Source: an uncultured Hyphomicrobiales bacterium (lineage in GTDB: Bacteria > Pseudomonadota > Alphaproteobacteria > Rhizobiales > Xanthobacteraceae). Taken from it: 5,404 bases of DNA. Positions within the stretch are counted from its first letter, which is position 1. Each line of letters starts with the position of its first letter. Where the stretch lies: the NCBI GenBank assembly GCA_903891395.1, contig CAITEM010000478.1, forward strand, positions 1 to 5,404, given 5' to 3'. A program made the translations under genes and the position numbers. Below the pieces are notes generated by a model. It worked only from the letters and a program-made list of their open reading frames with translations, was not told where the DNA came from and made no database searches. Below are positions 1 to 5,404 of this stretch, in pieces.

Positions 1-4
1 AACA

Positions 5-1621
5 ATGGCAATCGCCAACGCGCGCACGGCTGAACCGGGCGCCGCCCAAATCGTGGGCGTAAGCCCATCTGCAAGCATCCCGCGCGATTACAATTTCGCC
101 GCCGACGTTTTGCAGCGCAATCTCGATGCCGGCCGCGCCAACAAGGCGGCCTTTATCGACGGGCGCGGCGTCACGACCTACGGCCAGTTGGCCGACCGCG
201 TTGCGCGCTTCGGCGCCGGCCTGCGCGGCCTCGGCGTCAAGCGCGAGGAGCGCGTGCTGCTGGCGCTCACCGACACCGTCGACTGGCCGACCGCGTTTCT
301 CGGCTGTCTCAAAAGCGGCATCGTCGCCGTGCCGGTCAACACGCTGCTGACCGAGGACGACTACCGCTTCATGCTGGCCGACAGCCGCGCCAAGGCGCTG
401 GTGGTGTCGGAAGTGCTGTTTCCGAAATTCGAAAAGATCATCAAGGAAAGTCTCGACCTCGATCACGTCATCGTTTCGGGGACCAATCCAAACGGCTACC
501 GGCTGTTCGACGATATCATCGGTTCCGACGAGCCGGAGCGTTACACCGCGCCGACCACGGCCGATGACATGGCGTTCTGGCTCTACACTTCGGGCTCGAC
601 TGGAAAGCCCAAGGGCGCGGTGCACTGCCACGCCAGCCTCAAGCTCACGGCGGATTTGTACGGCACGCCGGTCGCGGGACTGAAGGAAAGCGACGTCGTG
701 CACTCGGTGGCGAAACTGTTCTTCGCCTACGGTCTCGGCAACGCCATGACGTTTCCGATGTCGGTCGGCGCCACGATCGTGCTCAATGGCGAACGGCCCA
801 CGCCGGACAGCGTCGCTGAATTGCTGCGCAAGCACCCGATCACCGTGTTCTTCGGTGTGCCGACGTTTTATGCAGCGTTCCTCAACAGCCCGAACGCGCC
901 GAAGAAGGAAGAAGTGAAGTTGCGCCGCTGCCAGTCGGCAGGCGAGGCGCTGCCGGAAGAAGTGGCGAAGACTTTTTTCAACCGCTACGGCGTCGAAATT
1001 TCCGACGGCCTCGGCACCACCGAGATGCTGCACATCTTTCTCACCAACCGCCCGGGCCAGAATAAATACGGCACGACCGGCAAGGGTGTGCCCGGCTATG
1101 ACATCCAGTTGCGTGGGGAGGATGGCCTGCCGGTGAAACAGGGCGAGATCGGCGAACTCTACGTGCGCGGTCCGACCGGTGCGTTGATGTACTGGAATAA
1201 CCGCGAGAAATCGCGCGACACCTTCCGCGGTGACTGGACCCGCTGTGGCGACAAATACATTGAGGACGACGAAGGTTATTTCGTCTGCTGCGGCCGCGCC
1301 GACGACATGCTGAAAGTATCGGGCATGTATGTCTCGCCCTTCGAGGTCGAGGCGGCGCTGTCGTCACATCCGGACGTGTTGGAAGCCGCGGTGGTTGGCT
1401 GGAACGACGAGCAGAAGCTGGTGAAGCCCAAGGCTTTCGTCGTGCTGAAATCGCCGGACAAGGCGAGCGATCTGCTGCTCAAGGCGTTGCAGGAGCACTG
1501 CAAGCAAAAGCTCGCGCCGTTTAAATATCCGCGCTGGATCGAATTCCGCACCGAACTGCCGAAAACGGCAACCGGCAAGATTCAGCGATTCAAGTTGAGG
1601 GCGGAAGGATCGACAAGCTAG
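5..1621 (+). CDS. Benzoate-CoA ligase family protein (aryl-CoA synthetase, ANL superfamily)
   Basis: This enzyme activates an aromatic carboxylate (benzoate, 4-hydroxybenzoate or a close relative) with ATP and CoA to the aryl-CoA thioester, the cytosolic first step of CoA-dependent aromatic degradation. The 538-residue protein shows all adenylate-forming landmarks: phosphate loop YTSGSTGKPKG (194-204), DGLGTTEM (334-341), the CGD motif (414-416), the hinge GRADDMLKVSG (430-440), and a C-terminal PKTATGKIQR (519-528) whose Lys525 is the expected adenylation lysine. The segments KLFFAYGLGNAMTFPM (237-252) and FFGVPTFYAAFL (282-293) are typical of the benzoate-CoA ligase subfamily rather than acetyl- or fatty acyl-CoA synthetases. 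The exact substrate is not decidable. Lys525 sits in a P-x4-G-K context, the motif described for the Pat acetyltransferase of Rhodopseudomonas palustris, so acetylation control is plausible. ATG at 5 is the only start visible; just four upstream bases are present, so no ribosome binding site can be checked and an upstream start cannot be excluded. About 26 residues precede the conserved IPRDYN segment. Confidence 0.93.
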   Translation: MAIANARTAEPGAAQIVGVSPSASIPRDYNFAADVLQRNLDAGRANKAAFIDGRGVTTYGQLADRVARFGAGLRGLGVKREERVLLALTDTVDWPTAFLGCLKSGIVAVPVNTLLTEDDYRFMLADSRAKALVVSEVLFPKFEKIIKESLDLDHVIVSGTNPNGYRLFDDIIGSDEPERYTAPTTADDMAFWLYTSGSTGKPKGAVHCHASLKLTADLYGTPVAGLKESDVVHSVAKLFFAYGLGNAMTFPMSVGATIVLNGERPTPDSVAELLRKHPITVFFGVPTFYAAFLNSPNAPKKEEVKLRRCQSAGEALPEEVAKTFFNRYGVEISDGLGTTEMLHIFLTNRPGQNKYGTTGKGVPGYDIQLRGEDGLPVKQGEIGELYVRGPTGALMYWNNREKSRDTFRGDWTRCGDKYIEDDEGYFVCCGRADDMLKVSGMYVSPFEVEAALSSHPDVLEAAVVGWNDEQKLVKPKAFVVLKSPDKASDLLLKALQEHCKQKLAPFKYPRWIEFRTELPKTATGKIQRFKLRAEGSTS

Positions 1622-1717
1622 TTGAAATTTAGTGATACTCGACAGTTGCGGGAATACAGCGCCACTCATGCTAAAAGCTCATCTCAGTTGCGCGGGGTGC
1701 TGGCTGAGGAATGATAA
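1622..1717 (+). other. 96-base spacer between ligase and Sel1-like gene, with RBS at 1706-1710
   Basis: The spacer has no clear terminator for the ligase: no GC-rich hairpin followed by a T tract was found. It carries GAGGA at 1706-1710, seven bases before the ATG at 1718, a good Shine-Dalgarno that fixes the start of the next gene. An 8-base direct repeat CAGTTGCG occurs at 1643-1650 and 1685-1692; it is short enough to be chance. I could not match a -35/-10 pair at acceptable spacing (TTGAAA at 1622-1627 has no partner). The gap is long for co-transcribed genes, so the downstream gene may have its own promoter. Confidence 0.5.
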
Positions 1718-2272
1718 ATGAGTGAACAAACGATTGAGGAGTTGAACGCCCTTCGCCAAGAAGCCTACAAGTTTCTTTCGCGCAAAGATTATCGAAAATC
1801 TCGAGAATTGTTTGAGCGCGGTTTTGATGGAAAAGAACCGGCAGTAGCGTCTTGTCTCGGCTTCATCTATTCAAGGCGTGATTTTAAAGACTGCGATGTT
1901 TCTAAGGCGATTGAATATTTCAATATTGCGGCGAGCAGTGGTGATACCTACGCGCAATACGCGCTTGGAGGGTTGCTAAGGGATCGCGGCGAAGCCGACA
2001 AGGCATTTGATTGGTACAATAAAGCAAGCGAAGCGGGCAGCTCACCCTGCTCATATATTCTATATCAAACTTATCGTTCTCGTGGGGACCAGGTTGCTGC
2101 CGAGCGATTTTTCGATAGAGCGGTACAACAAGGCAGTCCTCCCGCAATCCAGCGGCTTGCTATTCGGCACCTTGTGGGACGCCACGGGCTCAAAGGAATT
2201 CCTTGGGGGCTCTATATGTATTTCAAGAACATTCCTGCTCTGTTTCGATTTATAAAAAATAACGTTTCTTAA
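1718..2272 (+). CDS. Sel1/TPR-like repeat protein, low GC
   Basis: The 184-residue protein is a chain of helical-hairpin repeats of the Sel1-like (SLR/TPR) type, a scaffold that usually binds other proteins. Repeat units can be laid out at about 41-76 (SKAIEYFNIAASSGD), 77-108 (KAFDWYNKASEAGS) and 109-140 (AAERFFDRAVQQGS), with a degenerate unit before them (15-40) and the start of another after (141 onward). Each has the small-residue/aromatic spacing of Sel1 repeats and ends in A-x-x-G. No signal peptide is visible at the N-terminus, so a cytosolic location is likely. The tail at 161-180 is rich in aromatic and aliphatic residues and could touch a membrane or partner. Start ATG 1718 is supported by GAGGA seven bases upstream. 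GC is about 47% by hand count over 1741-2280, with many A/T-ending codons, unlike the neighbors near 70%, which suggests recent acquisition. Function is unknown; a role in aromatic degradation is not supported. Confidence 0.82.
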   Translation: MSEQTIEELNALRQEAYKFLSRKDYRKSRELFERGFDGKEPAVASCLGFIYSRRDFKDCDVSKAIEYFNIAASSGDTYAQYALGGLLRDRGEADKAFDWYNKASEAGSSPCSYILYQTYRSRGDQVAAERFFDRAVQQGSPPAIQRLAIRHLVGRHGLKGIPWGLYMYFKNIPALFRFIKNNVS

Positions 2273-2276
2273 TTAC

Positions 2277-2280
2277 AGGA
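2277..2280 (+). promoter_or_regulatory. Ribosome binding site for the TTG-initiated hydrolase
   Basis: AGGA lies eight bases before the TTG at 2289, just after the Sel1-like stop codon at 2270-2272. The frame is open upstream only to 2256 and offers no ATG or GTG there. The next in-frame ATG (2340) would remove 17 residues, including the first beta strand (FLTIGDQRLEYRM), so this site decides for the rare TTG start. Confidence 0.6.
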
Positions 2281-2288
2281 ACAGTGGC

Positions 2289-3107
2289 TTGGACGACTCA
2301 GGCTTCCTCACCATCGGCGACCAGCGCCTAGAGTACCGCATGGTCGGTCCACGGCCGGATCAGGCGCCGACCATCGTCATGCTGCATGAGGGCCTCGGCT
2401 GCGCCGGGCTGTGGGGCGACTTTCCGGAGAAGGTGCAAAAGGCCACCGGCTGCGGTGTTTTCGTCTACTCGCGCGCCGGCTACGGCCAGTCGTCGCCGGT
2501 CAAGCTGCCGCGCCCGCTCACATACATGCACGACGAGGCGCGCGACACGCTGCCGGCGCTGCTCGAGGCCATCGGCTTCCAGCATGGCGTGTTGTTCGGA
2601 CATAGCGACGGCGCGTCAATCGCCACGATCTATGCCGGTACACACCAGGATCACCGCGTCGCCGGGCTCATTCTTATGGCGCCGCATTTCTTCACCGAGG
2701 ATGTGGGCATTGCCGCCATCGCCGAGGCGAAGAAGGCTTACGAAACCACCGACCTGCGCGCCAAGCTCGCGCGCTGGCATGCCGATCCCGACAATGCGTT
2801 CAAGGGCTGGAACGGTGCCTGGCTCGATCCCGATTTCCGCAAATGGGATATCACCGAACAACTCGCCTATATCCGTGTGCCTGTTCTGATCGTGCAGGGT
2901 GCGGACGACCAGTACGGCACGGTGCGGCAGATCGAGGTCGCGCAGGATGAATGTTACTGCCCGGTCGAAGTCGCGCTGTTGCCGGGCGCGAAACATTCGC
3001 CGCAGCGTGAAGCGCCGGAGGCGACGTTGCAGGCGGTGGCAGAGTTCGTCGAGCGCATCCGCCAAAATGAAATGGCCGGCACAAGGCCGGCCATCGCATC
3101 ATCCTGA
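2289..3107 (+). CDS. Alpha/beta hydrolase, probable CoA-pathway or lactone hydrolase
   Basis: This is a 272-residue soluble alpha/beta-fold hydrolase without a signal peptide. The oxyanion-loop motif HEGLG is at 33-37, the nucleophile elbow GHSDG at 104-108 with Ser106, the acid loop GADDQYG at 204-210 (Asp207 most likely, Asp206 possible), and the catalytic His236 in GAKHSP, so the triad is complete. The length is normal for single-domain members. Substrate is not determinable: the fold includes esterases, enol-lactone hydrolases, thioesterases and C-C bond hydrolases. Lying downstream of an aryl-CoA ligase, a hydrolytic step in the same aromatic pathway is a reasonable inference; hydrolases of this fold are found in aerobic benzoyl-CoA (box) gene clusters. 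The start is TTG 2289, chosen on the AGGA at 2277-2280 and on retention of the N-terminal strand. The gap to the Sel1-like stop is 16 bases, so the two are probably translated from one mRNA. The last residues (about 262-269) are encoded by an inverted repeat that appears to be a terminator for the opposing gene. Confidence 0.88.
   Translation: MDDSGFLTIGDQRLEYRMVGPRPDQAPTIVMLHEGLGCAGLWGDFPEKVQKATGCGVFVYSRAGYGQSSPVKLPRPLTYMHDEARDTLPALLEAIGFQHGVLFGHSDGASIATIYAGTHQDHRVAGLILMAPHFFTEDVGIAAIAEAKKAYETTDLRAKLARWHADPDNAFKGWNGAWLDPDFRKWDITEQLAYIRVPVLIVQGADDQYGTVRQIEVAQDECYCPVEVALLPGAKHSPQREAPEATLQAVAEFVERIRQNEMAGTRPAIASS
3064..3094 (-). terminator. Intrinsic terminator of the minus-strand aminotransferase gene
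   Basis: A perfect 9-base inverted repeat, ATGGCCGGC (3072-3080) and GCCGGCCAT (3086-3094) around a 5-base loop, forms a GC-rich hairpin. Read on the minus strand it is followed by TTCATTTT (3071-3064), a T-rich tract, and begins 26 bases past the aminotransferase stop. On the plus strand no T tract follows it, so it most likely serves the minus strand. It lies inside the end of the hydrolase coding region. Confidence 0.65.
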
Positions 3108-3122
3108 AAGTCAGGAAGTTTT
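3102..3122 (+). terminator. Candidate terminator after the hydrolase gene
   Basis: TCCTGA (3102-3107) and TCAGGA (3111-3116) form a 6-base stem with a 3-base AAG loop, followed after two bases by TTTT (3119-3122). The first arm contains the hydrolase stop codon TGA (3105-3107) and the T run overlaps the aminotransferase stop. The stem is short and only moderately GC-rich, so activity is uncertain. The upstream stronger hairpin (3072-3094) may assist. Confidence 0.35.
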
Positions 3123-4329
3123 ACTCAGCAGCCTGCTTGGCAGCCGCGCCGTGCTGCGAGGTCAGGAAATCCATCGCCGCCTGCACGCCGCCCTTCTTGA
3201 TCGGAATGCCGGCAACCTGCAGCGCCATCTCGGTGATGCCGAGCGCGCCGACCAGCGTGCCGTCGTTGATGTCGGCGAGGTGGCCGATGCGAAAGTACTT
3301 GCCCGCATAGGCACCGAAACTGGCGCCGTAGGAGATGTTGAACTGCTCCAGCGCCAGCGCGCGGAACTTGTCGGCGTCGTGCCCTTCGGGCAGCAGGATC
3401 GCGGTAATGGTCGGCGACAGCTGCTTGTCGTTCTTGTTCAGGTTCTCGAGACCCCAGGCCTTTACGGCGCGGCGCGTGGCTTCCGCCAGGCGCTCATGAC
3501 GGGCGAACACGTTTTCGAGGCCTTCCTCGTGCAGCATCTCGATGCCGACGACGAGGCCTTGAATCATGCTGGTCGCCGGTGTGTAGGGGAAGAAGCCGAC
3601 CTTGTTCATCGCCAGCATTTCGTCCCAGGCATAGAACGACTTCGGCAGTTTCGATGTCTTGTTGGCGGCGAGCGCCTTGTCGCTGACGGCGTTGAACGAC
3701 ATGCCGGGCGGCAGCATCAGGCCCTTTTGCGCACCGCCGACCGAAACGTCGACGCCCCATTCGTCGTGACGATAGTCGGCCGAGGCGAGCGACGAGATGG
3801 TGTCGACCATCAGCAGCGCCGGATGGTTGGCGGCATCGATCGCCTTGCGCACGTCCGCGATCGGCGTCAGCGCACCGGTCGAGGTTTCGTTGTGCAGCAC
3901 GCAGACCGCTTTGATCTCTTTGTTCTTGTCTTCCTTGAGCCGGGCTTCGAGCGCCTTGACGTCAATGCCGTGGCGCCAGTCGCTGGCGATAAACTCCGGC
4001 ACGATGCCAAGCTTCTCGGCCATCTTCTTCCACAGGGCGGCGAACTGGCCAGTCTCGAACATTAACACCTTGTCGCCCGGCGACAGGGTGTTGACGAGCG
4101 CGCCTTCCCAGGCGCCGGTGCCGGTCGCGGTGTAGATGATCACCGGGTTGGCGGTCTTGAAAATGGTCTTGATGCCGTCGAGCGCGCGCTTGGCGAGCTT
4201 CGCGAATTCCGGACCGCGATGGTCGATGATCGGCTGCGAGATCGCGCGCTGTACACGATCGGGCACCGTGGTCGGTCCCGGAATCTGCAGAAAATGACGC
4301 CCCACCGGACGCGAAGAATTCTTCGCCAT
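3121..4329 (-). CDS. Serine/alanine/aspartate-glyoxylate aminotransferase family protein (class V, PLP)
   Basis: This cytosolic PLP enzyme should transfer an amino group to glyoxylate, giving glycine; in the closest classic family (SgaA of the serine cycle) the donor is serine and the co-product hydroxypyruvate. The 402-residue length is normal for the family. Visible landmarks are the N-terminal IPGPT (16-20), the cofactor-phosphate region TATGTGAWE (67-75), Asp176 in MVDTISS that should pair with the pyridine nitrogen, the Schiff-base Lys202 in GGAQKGLMLPPG, and Arg347 in FRIGH, expected to bind the substrate carboxylate. All key residues are present. ATG at 4329 is preceded by GGAG with an eight-base gap. 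The donor amino acid cannot be read from sequence: alanine-glyoxylate enzymes and the aspartate-glyoxylate enzyme BhcA of the beta-hydroxyaspartate cycle belong to the same family, but no bhcB, bhcC or bhcD neighbor is visible here. It is divergent from a GlcD-type oxidase, a possible source of glyoxylate, and convergent with the hydrolase. Confidence 0.92.
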   Translation of the reverse strand: MAKNSSRPVGRHFLQIPGPTTVPDRVQRAISQPIIDHRGPEFAKLAKRALDGIKTIFKTANPVIIYTATGTGAWEGALVNTLSPGDKVLMFETGQFAALWKKMAEKLGIVPEFIASDWRHGIDVKALEARLKEDKNKEIKAVCVLHNETSTGALTPIADVRKAIDAANHPALLMVDTISSLASADYRHDEWGVDVSVGGAQKGLMLPPGMSFNAVSDKALAANKTSKLPKSFYAWDEMLAMNKVGFFPYTPATSMIQGLVVGIEMLHEEGLENVFARHERLAEATRRAVKAWGLENLNKNDKQLSPTITAILLPEGHDADKFRALALEQFNISYGASFGAYAGKYFRIGHLADINDGTLVGALGITEMALQVAGIPIKKGGVQAAMDFLTSQHGAAAKQAAE

Positions 4330-4337
4330 AGCTTTCG

Positions 4338-4341
4338 CTCC
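4338..4341 (-). promoter_or_regulatory. Ribosome binding site of the aminotransferase gene
   Basis: On the minus strand GGAG (CTCC on plus) stands eight bases before the ATG at 4329 and is preceded by a run of seven T (A on plus, 4342-4348). The U-rich leader next to a clean Shine-Dalgarno should favor efficient initiation. Confidence 0.65.
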
Positions 4342-4438
4342 AAAAAAAGACGGCTTGTGACAATGTGGCGTGACTCTGCCGCCCGCGCGGTCCCGGCCAA
4401 GGAGCGGCGCTTGTGGCGTTGAACTATGAATGCAACAT

Positions 4439-4460
4439 TGCGGTCAAGCGGTTTTCCGCA
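4439..4460. repeat. Small GCGG-based inverted and direct repeat cluster
   Basis: TGCGG (4439-4443) and CCGCA (4456-4460) are inverted with a 12-base gap, and GCGG (4448-4451) with CCGC (4456-4459) form a second inverted repeat around TTTT. GCGGT also recurs in direct orientation at 4440-4444 and 4448-4452, one 8-base step apart. Its place in the middle of a divergent promoter region fits a regulator binding site, but the arms are short and chance cannot be ruled out. Confidence 0.25.
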
Positions 4461-4502
4461 CATCAAGCAAGCCTTTCATGCATATGGCACTTTAGGCGCG
4501 AC

Positions 4503-4507
4503 AAGGA
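4503..4507 (+). promoter_or_regulatory. Ribosome binding site deciding the GTG start of the FAD oxidase
   Basis: AAGGA stands eight bases before the GTG at 4516. The frame is open back to 4423 with an ATG at 4426, but that ATG has no Shine-Dalgarno at proper distance, and the 30 extra residues lack the look of a conserved domain. ATG at 4528 (residue 5) has no well-spaced AGGA of its own. Confidence 0.6.
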
Positions 4508-4515
4508 CTGATGCC

Positions 4516-5404
4516 GTGACGGTGGTAATGCCCGGGTTGGAGCGCCGGCTGAAGGCCGAACTGAGTGGGGACGTGCATTTCGACCGCTTTACGCGCGGCC
4601 GCTATGCGACCGACGCCTCCCACTACCAGATCACCCCGGTGGGCGTGGTCGCCCCCCGGACGATAGAAGAAGCCGAACGGGCGATAGGCATTGCCAAGGC
4701 CGAGAAGGTCACGGTGCTGGCCCGGGGCGGTGGTACCTCCCAGTGCGGGCAGGCGGTCGGCGAGTCGCTGGTCGTTGACTGCTCGAAATACCTCAACCGA
4801 ATTGTCGAACTGGACGTGAAGGGCCGCACCTGTTCGGTCGAACCGGGCATCGTACTCGACGATCTCAACCGCCAGCTTAAAGCCCACGGCCTGTGGTTTC
4901 CAGTCGACATCTCGACCTCGTCGCGCGCCACCATCGGCGGCATGGCGGGCAACAATTCCTGCGGCGGCCGTTCGCTGAAGTACGGCACCATGCGCGACAA
5001 AGTCATCTCCATCGATGCGCTGCTCGCCGACGGCACGCTGGCGCAATTCGGACCCATGGGTGGGCATATCACCGACGTTGCGCCGGTGCTGCGGTCGCTG
5101 GCTCAAGATCTATTGGCCATAGGCAAGCGCGAAGCCGACGAAGTCGCCGCGCGATTTCCGAAAGTGCAGCGCCGCGTCGGTGGCTACAATCTCGACTCGC
5201 TGGTACCGGGGAAGAACGACATCAACCTCGCGCATATTCTGGTCGGTGGTGAGGGCACGCTCGCTTTCTCGACACGCATCGAACTGAAGCTGTCGCCGTT
5301 GTTGGGCCGCCGTGCGGTCGGCGCCGTTCACTTCGGCAGCTTTTACGAGGCGATGAACAGCGCGCAGCATCTTGTGCGGCTCGGTCCCATCGCGGTCGAA
5401 CTGA
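4516..5404 (+). CDS. FAD-linked oxidase, GlcD/YdiJ type, N-terminal part (cut by window edge)
   Basis: The first 296 codons are present and the frame is still open at the right edge. The protein has a PCMH-type FAD-binding domain: VAPRTIEEAERAI (45-57), the pyrophosphate-binding RGGGTSQCGQ (70-79), TIGGMAGNNSCGG (139-151) followed by KYGTMRD (155-161), and VGGEGTLA (243-250). This domain is shared by GlcD of glycolate oxidase, D-lactate and D-2-hydroxyglutarate dehydrogenases. The insert KVQRRVGGYNLDSL (216-229) before GGEGTLA resembles the long members of the family that carry a C-terminal iron-sulfur domain (YdiJ-like, roughly 1000 residues), so the rest of the gene may encode cysteine-rich Fe-S motifs; this cannot be seen here. 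The likely reaction is oxidation of a 2-hydroxy acid to the 2-oxo acid, passing electrons to the respiratory chain; the substrate is unknown. Divergent placement next to a glyoxylate aminotransferase suggests glycolate or a related acid. The start is GTG with AAGGA upstream. Codon use is high-GC (41 of 60 bases at 4681-4740). Confidence 0.88.
   Translation, partial: MTVVMPGLERRLKAELSGDVHFDRFTRGRYATDASHYQITPVGVVAPRTIEEAERAIGIAKAEKVTVLARGGGTSQCGQAVGESLVVDCSKYLNRIVELDVKGRTCSVEPGIVLDDLNRQLKAHGLWFPVDISTSSRATIGGMAGNNSCGGRSLKYGTMRDKVISIDALLADGTLAQFGPMGGHITDVAPVLRSLAQDLLAIGKREADEVAARFPKVQRRVGGYNLDSLVPGKNDINLAHILVGGEGTLAFSTRIELKLSPLLGRRAVGAVHFGSFYEAMNSAQHLVRLGPIAVEL

Larger units (their letters stand above)
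4330..4515. promoter_or_regulatory. Divergent promoter region between aminotransferase and FAD oxidase genes
   Basis: The 186-base spacer must contain the start signals of the minus-strand aminotransferase and probably those of the plus-strand oxidase. It is richer in A/T than its flanks in places (4342-4348, 4421-4440, 4471-4494). I see no convincing -35/-10 pair: TTGACC on the minus strand (4447-4442) has no good -10 at 16-18 bases. A possible operator-like repeat cluster is at 4439-4460, and TTGTGACAA at 4355-4363 is a small palindrome with a 1-base center. No small gene or RNA is evident. Confidence 0.5.

Noticed and set aside
1643..1692. CAGTTGCG direct repeat as footprint (target duplication) of the Sel1-like insertion
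   Set aside because: Both copies lie on the same side of the gene rather than flanking it, and 8 bases at this distance can occur by chance.
1711..1725. Four-codon mini-ORF (ATG ATA AAT GAG TGA) overlapping the start of the Sel1-like gene
   Set aside because: Its ATG abuts the Shine-Dalgarno with no spacing, so initiation there is unlikely; such short overlaps arise easily by chance.
2386..2889. Plus-strand open frame (167 codons) inside the hydrolase
   Set aside because: It is an out-of-frame reading of the hydrolase gene, dominated by Arg, Ser and Ala as expected for a shifted GC-rich frame.
2899..4065. Long plus-strand open frame (388 codons) antisense to the aminotransferase
   Set aside because: It is a shadow of the aminotransferase gene: arginine-rich, no recognizable domain, overlaps the well-supported hydrolase in another frame, and has no Shine-Dalgarno of note.
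4419..4447. Minus-strand promoter with -35 TTGACC at 4447-4442
   Set aside because: The hexamers at 16-18 bases downstream (AGTTCA, GTTCAA, TTCAAC) do not resemble a -10 box, so the match is not better than chance.
4426..4515. N-terminal extension of the FAD oxidase to ATG 4426
   Set aside because: The frame is open, but no ribosome binding site is at proper distance and the added residues show no domain; GTG 4516 has AAGGA eight bases upstream.
4492..5106. Minus-strand open frame (204 codons) opposite the FAD oxidase
   Set aside because: It mirrors the high-GC coding frame of the oxidase, whose FAD motifs are unmistakable; the antisense translation is histidine/arginine-rich without domain features.

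Overview
The window looks like chromosomal DNA of a GC-rich alphaproteobacterium, most likely a Hyphomicrobiales member of the Bradyrhizobium/Rhodopseudomonas type. This rests on the strong G/C-ending codon use of four of the five genes and on the flavor of the proteins (benzoate-type CoA ligase, serine-glyoxylate aminotransferase family enzyme, long GlcD-type flavoprotein). No database search was possible, so the taxon is an inference.

Left half, plus strand (5-3107): an aryl-CoA ligase of the benzoate/4-hydroxybenzoate-CoA ligase family, then a Sel1/TPR-like repeat protein, then an alpha/beta hydrolase that starts at TTG. The ligase and hydrolase are high-GC and make sense together in aromatic acid catabolism through CoA thioesters. 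The Sel1-like gene between them is much poorer in GC (255 of 540 bases, 47%, counted over 1741-2280; two hydrolase lines at 2401-2520 count to 70%) and has no obvious role in the pathway, so it looks like a later arrival between two catabolic genes.

Middle (about 3064-3122): a tight convergent junction. The hydrolase stop and the stop of the minus-strand aminotransferase are 13 bases apart, and two inverted repeats serve as probable terminators, one per direction. The larger one lies inside the 3' end of the hydrolase gene and so encodes its C-terminal tail.

Right half: a class V PLP aminotransferase of the serine/alanine/aspartate-glyoxylate family (minus, 3121-4329) and, divergently, the first 296 codons of an FAD-linked oxidase of the GlcD type (plus, from a GTG at 4516, running off the right edge). 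A 186-base divergent spacer separates them and holds a small GCGG-based repeat/inverted-repeat cluster. An oxidase that could make a 2-oxo acid such as glyoxylate beside an aminotransferase that consumes glyoxylate suggests a C2/2-hydroxyacid module, but the oxidase substrate cannot be read from the sequence.

There is no RNA gene, CRISPR array, transposase or integrase, and no gene-free stretch longer than 186 bases. I do not see convincing evidence of a novel multi-gene system. The best leads are the low-GC Sel1-like insertion between catabolic genes and the terminator that doubles as coding sequence.
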